Assembly: GCA_964404895.1 (NCBI GenBank)
Contig: CAYOLV010000006.1
Span: forward strand, 139,669 to 203,668
Reading direction: 5' to 3'
DNA: 64,000 bases
DNA from: JBGSUZ01 sp964404895
Lineage (GTDB): Bacteria; Bacillota; Clostridia; Peptostreptococcales; Acidaminobacteraceae
The notes under the pieces are model-generated. The model was not told where the DNA came from, made no database searches, and saw only the letters and a list, made by a program, of their open reading frames with translations. How positions within the stretch are numbered: the first letter of the stretch is position 1; each line of letters opens with the position of its first letter. The translations under genes were made by a program, and so were the position numbers. Of the stretch, positions 16,565 to 25,091 are shown in pieces.

Positions 16565-18193
16565 CTATTTCATATACTTGCCCACTAACCTGAGTAAATT
16601 CGAGGCTTCCACAGGTTTTGGCAAATAGTCGTCAAAGCCATAGGTTAAAAGATACTCCCTCTCAGCGTCTATGACTTTTGCGGTGCAGGCGATTATAGGT
16701 ACTTTTTTTCTTCTGTGCTTTTCAATTTCATCGAAGGCAGCGAACCCGTCCATAATCGGCATCATAATATCCATAAAGACCAAATCTGGTTTTTCTGATA
16801 AATACATTTCCACGGCTTCTTTCCCATTTTTGGCAAACAAAAGATGGTAATTCTCTTGCAGGTGAATTTTATAAGTCACCCGACCGACCACTTCGTCGTC
16901 TGCAATGAGAATCGTCTTGCTGTGGAGCCTTTTAGCTCCCTCGGGTAGGTCATCTTCATGAACCATATCTCGATGTTTTGTATCTGACTTTTCAGCTCGA
17001 TACCCCATTTGGAAGTTCAATTTCACTTGTGTGCCTCTGCCAAACTGGCTGTCCAGCTCAATCCCACCATTCATGACTTTTAAGATGTTCTGGGCATTCA
17101 ACAGCCCCAAACCTCTCATTTCAATAGCTTGATCCAGGAATTTTAAGGGTCTTTTCTCCAAAAGCAGCGCCTGAATCTGTTCCAAGCGGTCATCTGTCAG
17201 CCCCAGCCCTGTATCAGACACAATAATCTGCATCTGAACCAAGCCGTCTTGGGTTTTGTCGTGGGCATTAAAATAAACTTTTATACTGCCATTTTGAGTA
17301 TGAGTCACACTGTTTTCGATGATGTTCATCAGTATGCTATTAATGCGGAAGAGGTCCCCAATTAATTTTTTAGGCACTGCCTTGGAATGATGCACTTCCA
17401 AATTGATATTCTTCTCTCTCGCCCGCTGTTTGAATCGGTTATAGATCTCATCCACCAATTCTGTAACCTCAAAAGGCACATAGACCAACTGTATGCTGGT
17501 GTCTTCCATGGTAAATAGATCGTTGAGGTTGCCAATCCGTCTCAGGGTCTTGTCGTTGAGCTGCATCACAGATTCCAGCCACTCCGAATTTTTAAATTCA
17601 GGGGTGTGATGGAGGTAATTCAACTGATCAGACATATCTTCAATATCACCTTTGACATCTAATGATAATTTATGTATAAACTCAAAATGCTTGGCGGATT
17701 CCTCACGGCACACTTTCAGTTCGTTGTCTTTACGCTCAGAAATGTGCTGAATTTCATAGTTGGTCTGAATGCGTTCTGTCACATTTCGGCTGATTTCAAC
17801 AGCGGAACTGACTTTTCCCTTCCCATCTCTGAGGGGAATTCCTGTGACTTCATAATATTGAAGACCTTCTCCATTCTCATCGGGAACTGCAATTACACTT
17901 TTCTCAGTGACCCCTGTTTCCAAACATCTTCTGCAGGGACAGTTTTCACAAACCTCTTCCCTTTGATGAAACGCCTCATAACAGCTGGCGTTGTGAACAT
18001 TTTTTTTGACTTTTCGCACGGCATCATTTGCCCAAAGGACTTTAAACTCATTATTGATTTTTAATACCTGTTCTGGCATGGCGTCCAATATTTCCTTGTA
18101 AAAGCCTGCTTCAAACTTCGTGTGATCCTCAGAAGGATAGCTCTCTCGGTCTTTGTTTCGCATTCGGAGCCACCCTGTGCTGTTTTTTTCCAT
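16565..18193 (-). CDS. PAS hybrid histidine kinase-like protein with C-terminal receiver; phospho-His apparently missing
   Basis: 542 residues, no membrane segment. A PAS domain (about 30-145) carries five clustered cysteines (C71, C82, C85, C87, C90). A helical dimerisation region (about 160-230) follows, then an HATPase domain (about 265-390) with intact N box (NIIENSVTH) and G1 box (DTGLGLT), and a receiver domain (about 425-540) with DD, FMDIMMP, T and K in place. In the H box the usual SHE reads SLD (about 177-179), so the phospho-accepting histidine is a leucine. It may be a signalling pseudokinase or phosphatase, or use another histidine such as H174. It lies between the Tad operon and a terminator. 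Confidence 0.88.
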   Translation of the reverse strand: MEKNSTGWLRMRNKDRESYPSEDHTKFEAGFYKEILDAMPEQVLKINNEFKVLWANDAVRKVKKNVHNASCYEAFHQREEVCENCPCRRCLETGVTEKSVIAVPDENGEGLQYYEVTGIPLRDGKGKVSSAVEISRNVTERIQTNYEIQHISERKDNELKVCREESAKHFEFIHKLSLDVKGDIEDMSDQLNYLHHTPEFKNSEWLESVMQLNDKTLRRIGNLNDLFTMEDTSIQLVYVPFEVTELVDEIYNRFKQRAREKNINLEVHHSKAVPKKLIGDLFRINSILMNIIENSVTHTQNGSIKVYFNAHDKTQDGLVQMQIIVSDTGLGLTDDRLEQIQALLLEKRPLKFLDQAIEMRGLGLLNAQNILKVMNGGIELDSQFGRGTQVKLNFQMGYRAEKSDTKHRDMVHEDDLPEGAKRLHSKTILIADDEVVGRVTYKIHLQENYHLLFAKNGKEAVEMYLSEKPDLVFMDIMMPIMDGFAAFDEIEKHRRKKVPIIACTAKVIDAEREYLLTYGFDDYLPKPVEASNLLRLVGKYMK

Positions 18194-18262
18194 AAAGATC
18201 CCTCCAAGACTTTGATATCAAAGCTCATATGCTAAAGTTCTTAAAGGCATACGGTTAACTTC

Positions 18263-18290
18263 ATTATATCAACTGGATCTTAATTGTGAA
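18263..18290 (-). promoter_or_regulatory. Candidate promoter of the hybrid kinase gene
   Basis: On the minus strand TTCACA and TATAAT are 16 bases apart, about 70 bases upstream of the kinase ATG. A 14-base perfect palindrome, CTTTGATATCAAAG (18210-18223), lies between promoter and start and may be an operator. Confidence 0.45.
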
Positions 18291-18864
18291 CAGCTGTTTT
18301 TTTCAAGACGTGGACACTGCCTTCTTTTTTTGCCAAAACTAGAATTTCCAAAGCCTCTGCTTTCCCGCTGACGGTGAGATAGTAACCCTCTCCCCCTACA
18401 TTTTGCAAATCTTTTTCTTTTCCGCTGACGGTCAAATTACTAATTAACTTCACTTCGCCCTGTCTGTAGCACAGAAAGCTGATTTTTTCCCCAATGCCCA
18501 GGTCTCCCTTATGGCCTTGTTCATAATCTAAGCGCAGTACAATGGATTCCTGATTGATGGCCTCATCTGACGTTTCAAAATCAGAAACCGTCAAAAGTTT
18601 CCCTGCAGGTACATCTTTTGTGATAGCTTTCCCCATCCATTTAAACTCATCTTTGATGACGCCTTCCAGATTGCTGCCTGATTTTAACCAGATGATTTGA
18701 AGGTCTTTCTCTTGAACGCACTGCCCTGCTTCCATATCTGTTTTTAAAACATAGGCCTCCCGCTCTGCGGGTTCTGCCCATAGACTTTTGACCAGATAAA
18801 ACTCAAGGCCAATGGCTGCCACAGCACATAGCAGAGCTACTCCTATCCACTTTTTATACATCAC
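18280..18864 (-). CDS. SAF-domain protein of the Tad locus (CpaB/RcpC-like)
   Basis: 194 residues, one N-terminal helix (IGVALLCAVAAIGLEFYLV), then a SAF-like domain (about 35-105) with AYVLKTDMEAGQCVQEKDL and ITKDVPAGKLLTVSDF, as in CpaB/RcpC. In Gram-negative Tad systems this protein helps the secretin; in this Gram-positive setting there is no secretin and it probably supports pilus passage through the wall. It is the last gene of the Tad operon. I assign the family on domain layout and context. Confidence 0.75.
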   Translation of the reverse strand: MMYKKWIGVALLCAVAAIGLEFYLVKSLWAEPAEREAYVLKTDMEAGQCVQEKDLQIIWLKSGSNLEGVIKDEFKWMGKAITKDVPAGKLLTVSDFETSDEAINQESIVLRLDYEQGHKGDLGIGEKISFLCYRQGEVKLISNLTVSGKEKDLQNVGGEGYYLTVSGKAEALEILVLAKKEGSVHVLKKTAVHN

Positions 18865-18912
18865 AACACCTCTTCTATCCCGATTTTAAAGCTTTTTATT
18901 CAAGAATTAGTT

Positions 18913-19374
18913 CTACCTATCGATGGGAAATTCTCGTTGTCTCACTAAGCGAATTTCCAAGTGATCTTTATTGCTGATGAATGCCCCAACCATGGTCACA
19001 GGATCATATTCAACGATTAATTCAATATTTAGCTGGGGTGGATCCTCCTCAATAACTGCCAAGGTCTCAATGTTCCAATGCTCTCCTTGATTTGAAGCGG
19101 AAAGCGCATCAAACTCGCTCGCCAACATAACCCGTGTCTTTTCTAAAAACAAGTCCCTGCCACATTCTGAAAGGGACTCTGTTTGCATTTGCCATTCCAC
19201 TTGATCCAAGACGTTTTCTGTTGCAGCGCTCCACTTAACGCCGTAAAGGGTGTAGGTATACACTTCGAAAATAGCGCAAATCAAGGGCAGAGCTATAAAG
19301 ACCAAGAGCATCAGACTCCACAAAACCATCTCAATCCCTGCGCTACCTCTTTCAGTTGATAATTCTTTTACCAT
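18913..19374 (-). CDS. TadE-like pseudopilin
   Basis: About 153 residues. The N terminus reads STERGSAGIEMVLWSLMLL: a glycine, then serine at +1 and glutamate at +5, followed by a long hydrophobic helix, which fits a class III prepilin (TadE) cleaved after the glycine. I choose the ATG at 19374 because AGGATG lies at proper spacing; an in-frame ATG at 19395 has its AAGGA too close. It overlaps the end of the gene before it. A prepilin peptidase is needed but is not encoded in this window. Confidence 0.75.
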   Translation of the reverse strand: MVKELSTERGSAGIEMVLWSLMLLVFIALPLICAIFEVYTYTLYGVKWSAATENVLDQVEWQMQTESLSECGRDLFLEKTRVMLASEFDALSASNQGEHWNIETLAVIEEDPPQLNIELIVEYDPVTMVGAFISNKDHLEIRLVRQREFPIDR

Positions 19375-19738
19375 AGACCCATCCTGTAAACTCATAATGT
19401 CCTTCTGCCTCTCGGATGTTTATAAAACCAACCACTTCTTTATATTTTACAAGTCCCTTCACCACAAAAGGTTTTCGTTCCCTTCTCATCAAGGTTCCCC
19501 CTTCAGGGCATTGAATTTCTATGACTTCAAGTCCCAATTGGGTTAATTCTGTTTTCAAATTTTCTCGCATCGCTGGGCTAATGCCCTCCTTGGTGTTGAT
19601 CATGTAGGTGTACTCTCTGCAAATTTGATCCATTTGAACTTTTTGGTACAGAGGAATCAAATAATAGATTGACGCCATCAAACACAAGAAAATTAATAGG
19701 GTTCCCATTAAAGAGGCGGCTATTTTGCCTACATCCAT
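19352..19738 (-). CDS. Small Tad-locus membrane protein of unknown family
   Basis: 128 residues with one N-terminal helix (ASLMGTLLIFLCLMASIYYL) and an extracytoplasmic tail of about 95 residues including REYTYMINTKEGIS and a cysteine (IQCPEGG). It resembles the DUF4320-type small proteins found between flp and tadE in Clostridia, but I cannot assign a family firmly. The position, one base after the Flp-like gene and overlapping tadE, argues for a minor pilin or pilus assembly role. Confidence 0.6.
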   Translation of the reverse strand: MDVGKIAASLMGTLLIFLCLMASIYYLIPLYQKVQMDQICREYTYMINTKEGISPAMRENLKTELTQLGLEVIEIQCPEGGTLMRRERKPFVVKGLVKYKEVVGFINIREAEGHYEFTGWVYGKRIIN

Positions 19739-19739
19739 G

Positions 19740-19973
19740 TTAATTGCCTGAGGTTCTAAAGACTTGGCCGCTGATGGTAGTTTTCCACCAAGTGCTCATG
19801 GTGGTCATAAAGTCAGTGCCCATCCCTCGAAGTCCCGGCATAATGATAAATGCGCTAATGACCAATACCACCGCCATACCTAGGGCGATGTCCAGTGCAA
19901 ATTGCCCCTCTTCATTGTCGATTCGATCCAAAAGCCATATGTAGCAGTACTGCCACGCTAATTTTATGTTCAT
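19740..19973 (-). CDS. Flp-like major pilin
   Basis: 77 residues. NEEGQFALDIALG is followed by a hydrophobic stretch (MAVVLVISAFIIMPGL), which resembles a Flp/class III prepilin with cleavage after the glycine and an acidic residue (D) at +5. The short length fits a pilin subunit. It lies directly after tadC and before the small membrane protein. It is assigned mainly by size, position and the prepilin-like motif. Confidence 0.65.
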   Translation of the reverse strand: MNIKLAWQYCYIWLLDRIDNEEGQFALDIALGMAVVLVISAFIIMPGLRGMGTDFMTTMSTWWKTTISGQVFRTSGN

Positions 19974-19983
19974 TTTTCTCCTC

Positions 19984-20931
19984 CTATTTTCCTACAAAGA
20001 TTGATTGAGTTGCCCGTCCCATTTCATAAACCATGGGCACTGCTAGCAAAAGAAATACCAACAAACAGAGTCCAATGGCAATCCAAATGCCCTTTGCCCG
20101 AATCCACTCAGACTCCGCCGCCAATGCTGCGTAATACCGTTTAACCATCAACTGTTCTTGTTTGACCACCATTTCATAGTGGTCTCCCGTTTGAAGACCT
20201 TGCCGCAAGACCGTTGCCAAGACGTGAATTTCATCGCCTTCAATCCTTTTTGTCAGTTCCTCTGCCGCCATGTCCAAATCCATGGTCTTGAAATAGCAGG
20301 AGGAAAAGCCGAACATGGCCTCTTTTAAAAAAGGCTCTTCAACAGATTCATATAAGTGCTTGATTACCTCTGCGCTAGACATGCCAGAGGTCAATTGCAA
20401 TGCCATGTGTCGATAAATTTTATACACCCCAGTGACAAAGGTATTTTTCCTTTCCTTTATTTTAAGGTGGGTCATGCCGCTAAAGTAGATTGTCAGTCCT
20501 AGAAATAGCATGCCCCCTTTTAAAGGGTGTTGAATGTCCCTGATCAGTACCAGTATTGAAATTCCAGAAATGGTAAGACACCATTTCCAAGCGAAACTGG
20601 TCGCTTTGGACTCGGTCATGCCACTTTTAATCAAGCGATCCTCATGCCACATGACTATTTTTTGCCACTGATTGAATCCTTTTGACGCCCAAAACTTTAA
20701 ACGTCTTCCCTTATTCTTTGTAAAACCTCTGGAATCGGTTTCGGGAAACTTTTTAAAGGTGTTTCTTGCCCTTGAAGATGAGGATTTTTCGCCCGCCCAC
20801 TTTCGTGCAGATTTTTCTATCGCTCTTTTTAAAACATAGAGATAGCTAGCCGATGCAGTCGCCGCTATGATAAAAATTAAAAGTATCGGCTCGAAGGCTC
20901 TTGAATTTTCTAACCCTTTAATAATGTTCAT
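19984..20931 (-). CDS. TadC-like type II/IV secretion inner-membrane protein
   Basis: 315 residues with membrane helices at the N terminus, around 120-165 and at the C terminus, and a type II secretion F domain (about 170-290). It forms the pilus assembly platform together with TadB. The ATG lies 14 bases inside the tadB gene. Basic, serine-rich residues between the first and second helices (KSSSSRARNTFKKF) make a cytoplasmic loop. Confidence 0.82.
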   Translation of the reverse strand: MNIIKGLENSRAFEPILLIFIIAATASASYLYVLKRAIEKSARKWAGEKSSSSRARNTFKKFPETDSRGFTKNKGRRLKFWASKGFNQWQKIVMWHEDRLIKSGMTESKATSFAWKWCLTISGISILVLIRDIQHPLKGGMLFLGLTIYFSGMTHLKIKERKNTFVTGVYKIYRHMALQLTSGMSSAEVIKHLYESVEEPFLKEAMFGFSSCYFKTMDLDMAAEELTKRIEGDEIHVLATVLRQGLQTGDHYEMVVKQEQLMVKRYYAALAAESEWIRAKGIWIAIGLCLLVFLLLAVPMVYEMGRATQSIFVGK

Positions 20932-21859
20932 ATTTGAGTCCTCCTAGAAAAGAGAGGGCCATCATAAAAGAAAGGATGCTCAAAAGGGATTTACCCATTA
21001 GGGTTTCCACATAGAAATCGGATAGAATTCTATTGGTATTGAGCAGTAAGTAAATTAAAACAAAGGCCACCACACTAAGTCCGTTGATTAAGAGCTTGTA
21101 CTTGATTTGAGTGTCTTGGCGGTCTGACATTTCTGTTTGCAGTTGGTAACTTTCATTTTCAAAGCCCTGCAATAATTTCACTAAATCTCCCCGTTGGTCG
21201 GTCATGTGCTCTAGACACTTAACAAATTGCAGTACAGGAGTGCCCTGGAAGGTTTTCTCTAGGTGTAAAAACGCGTCTCGTTCTGAAACCCCTGCCGTAG
21301 CTTCCATAAGGAATATAGAAAAAGGCTGTCTCAGCCGCTCGTCTACGCCGCTGTTTTCCAGCTGACCTAAACAGTAGTAAATATCTTCTTGTATCTGCGC
21401 CCATCGTTGCAACACACTGTAAAACCCCGGTAACCCGTTAATTAGTTTTCGATTTCGCCAAGCGCCATATAGAGCTGTCAACTGAAAGGGAAGTGCTACC
21501 CCTATGAGTATGCCGCTCAGGACCAGGCCTTCAATCTTAAAAAGTGACCAAATCCACCTTGAAATCACAAAAGCGCTGAGTCCAGAGGCAAGAAAAAGCG
21601 TCTCCATTCTCATCCATGGGAAGCGACTGGATAGACCCGACTGATGCAGGTATTTTTTATCTAAACGTTCAATGAGACTTAGGCGAAAACCCATTTTTTC
21701 AATCTCTGAAAACTTTAAAGGCTCCTTTGAGATTGCTGAGCCAAAAGGATTGCTGTCTTCCAAAGTCCAGCGTTCTCTCTTACTCACGTTTTTTACGAGA
21801 AGGGCCAAAATACTGAGAGACAGTAAAATCAGCAAGTTAATCACAATAAGCAGTTTCAT
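20918..21859 (-). CDS. TadB-like type II/IV secretion inner-membrane protein
   Basis: 313 residues with an N-terminal helix (LLIVINLLILLSLSILALLV), a middle pair, a type II secretion F domain (about 140-260) and C-terminal helices. It pairs with TadC as the platform onto which the TadA ATPase docks. Its ATG overlaps the tadA stop codon (ATGA), giving coupled translation. Confidence 0.82.
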   Translation of the reverse strand: MKLLIVINLLILLSLSILALLVKNVSKRERWTLEDSNPFGSAISKEPLKFSEIEKMGFRLSLIERLDKKYLHQSGLSSRFPWMRMETLFLASGLSAFVISRWIWSLFKIEGLVLSGILIGVALPFQLTALYGAWRNRKLINGLPGFYSVLQRWAQIQEDIYYCLGQLENSGVDERLRQPFSIFLMEATAGVSERDAFLHLEKTFQGTPVLQFVKCLEHMTDQRGDLVKLLQGFENESYQLQTEMSDRQDTQIKYKLLINGLSVVAFVLIYLLLNTNRILSDFYVETLMGKSLLSILSFMMALSFLGGLKYEHY

Positions 21860-23040
21860 AAAGCCACTTCCGATTTATGAAGATAGAGGGTTTCTGCCTT
21901 TCTCTGCTTGCCCATGCCAAGGTAACGATCTATTTGAAGCACTTTGAATTCTCGCAAGTAGATTATATAGTCTACAGACTGACCAATCATTTCCATGGCT
22001 ACCGTTTCACTGATTCTCATTTCTGAAGTTTCACTGAGGGTTAACAACCTGAGCAAAGCCTCTTCTGTCCCGCCGCTATGAATGGTGCCCATAACGCGGT
22101 GGTCTGTATAGCCTGCCTTTACAAACTCCCAAGCTTCTGCTCCAGTGATTTCCCCTATACAATAACCGTCTAAAGACATGGTCAATCCATCTTTGATTAG
22201 GTGATTTAGGGTGGCCGGTTTCCCATATTGACCCCTTTCAATAACCCGTTGTACCACGACCGTGGGACTCTCAGGATAAATTTCCATATCTGCTTCACAG
22301 ACCATGAGTCTCTGGCTGGTTCCAATGGCGTCAATCATGGCTCTGAGTAAAGTGGTCTTTCCCGCTGCGCCCTTCCCACAAATCAAAAATCGCCCCTTGC
22401 CTATGGCAATTTCTTCGATGACCTTACGGGACACTTCATTTAACATACCCATAGCCTTTAAATTTTCTAAGCTGTAAGCCTTTGTTCGATGTTTTCTAAT
22501 AGATAAAAATGCGCCATTAGGAGACCTTGGTGGGATGACCGCATTGATTCTTAGCTTTAAATTTTCGTCCGCTACCCTTGCATGACAATCATTTTCATTG
22601 AGCATGCCTCCATTTCTGATGACAATGAGCTTGCAAAAGTTTTCAAAGGCTTTTTCACTGGCAAAACTAACGGGAATTACTTTCGTCACCCCATTTTCTT
22701 TGATAAAGAAGGTATCGAATCGGGTGCCTATTAAATCTGTAATCATGGGATTTTCCAAGTAGGTCTGCAAGATCCCGTAGCCAAACATATGATCCATCAT
22801 CTCTTGCAGAAGGCTGCTTCTCCCTGTATAAGGTCCCTTTTGATCAATCAGTTTCATGAGAATGACTTCAATGGCTTCTTTAGAAACCTCTTTGGTTTCA
22901 ATCTTTGTCAACAATTCTGCTTGTTCAGCTATGAGTTTTCCAATAAGATCACTCATTAACTGCTCTCGTTCATTGCCTTCAAAAATCAGCTGATCTCTAT
23001 TGATAGGCTCATTTAAACTCGCGACTAAACTCATACGCAA
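21856..23040 (-). CDS. TadA/CpaF-family pilus assembly ATPase
   Basis: 394 residues of the VirB11-like secretion ATPase family. Walker A reads GKGAAGKTTLLRAM (about 221-234), a Walker B-type segment is CIGEITGAEAW, and the conserved histidine box is GTIHSGGTEEALLRL. The N-terminal CpaF domain contains RNGGMLNENDCHARVAD. It powers assembly of the Flp pilus. It overlaps tadZ upstream and tadB downstream by a few bases. Confidence 0.9.
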   Translation of the reverse strand: MRMSLVASLNEPINRDQLIFEGNEREQLMSDLIGKLIAEQAELLTKIETKEVSKEAIEVILMKLIDQKGPYTGRSSLLQEMMDHMFGYGILQTYLENPMITDLIGTRFDTFFIKENGVTKVIPVSFASEKAFENFCKLIVIRNGGMLNENDCHARVADENLKLRINAVIPPRSPNGAFLSIRKHRTKAYSLENLKAMGMLNEVSRKVIEEIAIGKGRFLICGKGAAGKTTLLRAMIDAIGTSQRLMVCEADMEIYPESPTVVVQRVIERGQYGKPATLNHLIKDGLTMSLDGYCIGEITGAEAWEFVKAGYTDHRVMGTIHSGGTEEALLRLLTLSETSEMRISETVAMEMIGQSVDYIIYLREFKVLQIDRYLGMGKQRKAETLYLHKSEVAL

Positions 23041-24335
23041 CCTCCGCTATAAATAGCCTTAATAATAGGTTGATACACCACTTGTAATGCCTGTCTTTGT
23101 TTATGCAGATAAGCTTCTCCAATACGTTGGCATTTGTCTCTGTGCCCATCGAAGGGAACACTGCCACAGTAAGTACCCATACCCATTTCAATTAGAAATT
23201 TTTTCTCTAAAGAAGGCATCTTGGGACTTTCAAAGAGAACCCACAGTTGTCTCGTCACGCTGATATTTTGTTTCGCCGCCATGAGTTGAATTAACTGCCG
23301 ATTGTATCGAACTGATTCAATGGAGGGCTTCACGCCACACAAAACCAAATCCGCATACAAGAAACTGTTTAAGGTAAAGCCATCATAGGGAAAACTGTTG
23401 GTTCTTAAAATTACCACATCGTAATACTGAGAAGCGCTGTGGAGGAGTCTCTTTAAGTCGTCTGACTTGTAATATTCATAGTCTTCCATTTTATAAACAC
23501 CTGTCAGCACTTGTAACTCAGGAAACCCTTTAACCTTTTGGGTACAAAGCTGAAATGCCTCTCGTCCAAGCTCTCTTTTCTTCATGCAATCTAAAAGGAT
23601 GTTCAGTCCTGTTGCTGTTGCCTTAGAATAAAAATCATATTTTTCAGTCACGACAGGCTTAACACCACAGTAAATATCTGCAGTGGGCATGGTGCGGTCA
23701 ATATCCATGATCAATACGGATTGGTTATAGTCTGAAGATAAGACAGCACCCAGTTCATAGGCTAGTGCCCCTTGTCCGTGAACGCAAATTCTCTGCCTCG
23801 GAAGCTTTTCAGCCCTCTTTGACAACATTTCTATAGGTTTTCTTGGTTTCATTCTTGACCTAAATAGAGGGAGCAACGGTTCTCTTTCGGTTGAAGGAAT
23901 CAAAACTGTTTCCTCTGAAATGCTAGCCTCCCATACCCCAAACTTAAGTTTTTGTGGTTTAAATAGACATTGGTACAAATTTTCTTTAGTGAATTCTGTT
24001 TCAAAGAGGAAGGCGTCTAAATAAGGATGGGCTTCTGACAACAGGTTCATGACCGTCAACTTCCCATAAGCCATTTCAAAAGACTCCTTAATGAGCACTA
24101 AAACATGAAAGTTTTCATTTATAAGACCCTTCAACGTTTTTAAGTGGTTTATTTGAGTTGGTTCATTGACCACAACCACCACCACATCTCCTGGGCTAAG
24201 AGCTGAAGTCTGGAAATGTTCCACATGTTGAACCGTTATTCCAATGCTAAAATCTATAGGGGTTTCTAGTTGGCTGATTTCATATTGCCACTTCAGCCGA
24301 TCTCCAGAATGATTGACAATTAGGTGTATGTACAT
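23031..24335 (-). CDS. TadZ/CpaE-like localisation protein with degenerate P-loop
   Basis: 434 residues. The C-terminal part (about 175-434) has a MinD/ParA-like fold: a beta strand RICVHGQGALAYELGAVL where the KGGxGKT motif would be, then LIMDIDRTMPTADIYCG and a strand DVVILRTNSFP. The P-loop lysine and threonine are absent, as in TadZ proteins with atypical Walker A. The N-terminal part (about 1-150) looks like a receiver-type domain. TadZ is thought to place the Tad machine at a site in the cell. It is the first gene of the operon. Confidence 0.75.
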   Translation of the reverse strand: MYIHLIVNHSGDRLKWQYEISQLETPIDFSIGITVQHVEHFQTSALSPGDVVVVVVNEPTQINHLKTLKGLINENFHVLVLIKESFEMAYGKLTVMNLLSEAHPYLDAFLFETEFTKENLYQCLFKPQKLKFGVWEASISEETVLIPSTEREPLLPLFRSRMKPRKPIEMLSKRAEKLPRQRICVHGQGALAYELGAVLSSDYNQSVLIMDIDRTMPTADIYCGVKPVVTEKYDFYSKATATGLNILLDCMKKRELGREAFQLCTQKVKGFPELQVLTGVYKMEDYEYYKSDDLKRLLHSASQYYDVVILRTNSFPYDGFTLNSFLYADLVLCGVKPSIESVRYNRQLIQLMAAKQNISVTRQLWVLFESPKMPSLEKKFLIEMGMGTYCGSVPFDGHRDKCQRIGEAYLHKQRQALQVVYQPIIKAIYSGGCV

Positions 24336-24367
24336 AATCCCTCCGCAAATGCCATATTTTTACATTC

Positions 24368-24396
24368 ACTTTATTTCATTATCCATATTTTGTCAA
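24368..24396 (-). promoter_or_regulatory. Candidate promoter of the Tad operon
   Basis: On the minus strand a consensus TTGACA is 17 bases from TAAAGT (4 of 6 matches to the -10 consensus), about 33 bases before the tadZ ATG. Confidence 0.55.
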
Positions 24397-24420
24397 TTGC
24401 AAATTCTGAAAAATAAGCAA

Positions 24421-24449
24421 AAAAAAGAGACCCCCCGAGGAATCTCTTC
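24421..24449 (-). terminator. Rho-independent terminator of dnaX-ybaB-recR
   Basis: On the minus strand AAGAGATTCC and GGGGTCTCTT form a GC-containing stem, followed by an uninterrupted run of T. It lies about 30 bases after the recR stop. Confidence 0.85.
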
Positions 24450-24453
24450 TATT

Positions 24454-24484
24454 GTAAATTGATTTACTGTAAATCGATTTACAG
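24454..24484. repeat. Tandem palindromes overlapping the recR stop codon
   Basis: GTAAATTGATTTAC (24454-24467, near-palindrome) is followed by CTGTAAATCGATTTACAG (24467-24484, perfect 18-base palindrome). The two share a repeat unit and the second covers the recR stop codon. Confidence 0.7.
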
Positions 24485-25084
24485 TTCTCTTCTGCCTTCC
24501 ATTGCCTTCATCAGAGTCATTTCGTCAGCATATTCAAGTTCTCCACCAACAGGTATTCCGTGGGCCAGTCTTGACATTTTTATGCCCGTCCCTTTCAATA
24601 GTTTCGAAAGGTACATGGCAGTTGCCTCTCCTTCAATGGTTGGGTTTGTTGCCATAATAATTTCTTCAACCTGATCTTCCGTCTGTAGGCGAATGACCAA
24701 TTCTCGAATTTTTATATCTTCTGGACCAATGCCGTCCATTGGAGATATTGCCCCGTGCAGTACATGGTATAAACCATGATACTCCTTCGTCCGCTCAATG
24801 GCCAAAAGATCTCTTGGGTCTTCTACGACACAAATAATGGTCTGATCTCTTTTGGGATTGGAGCAAATATAACAAGGGTCTACATCTGTCAAATGAAAAC
24901 ACTTGGTGCAGTAAGTAATCTTCCTTTTAGCCGTAATGATGGCTTCTGCAAAATTTACAGCCTCTGACTCGGGTTGGTTGATAATATAAAAGGCCAACCT
25001 TTGGGCTGATTTTCTTCCGATTCCGGGTAATTTTGCAAATGCCTCTATCAACTGGGCTATGGGTTGGGGAAAAGACTGCATCAT
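24479..25084 (-). CDS. recR: Recombination mediator RecR
   Basis: 201 residues. HhH region near the N terminus (FAKLPGIGRKSAQRLAFYI), a four-cysteine zinc finger (CTKCFHLTDVDPCYIC, about 55-70) and a Toprim domain (about 80-175) with VVEDPRDLLAIE. RecR works with RecF and RecO to load RecA on gapped DNA. It follows ybaB closely in the conserved dnaX-ybaB-recR order. Confidence 0.97.
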   Translation of the reverse strand: MMQSFPQPIAQLIEAFAKLPGIGRKSAQRLAFYIINQPESEAVNFAEAIITAKRKITYCTKCFHLTDVDPCYICSNPKRDQTIICVVEDPRDLLAIERTKEYHGLYHVLHGAISPMDGIGPEDIKIRELVIRLQTEDQVEEIIMATNPTIEGEATAMYLSKLLKGTGIKMSRLAHGIPVGGELEYADEMTLMKAMEGRREL

Positions 25085-25091
25085 AATACGC

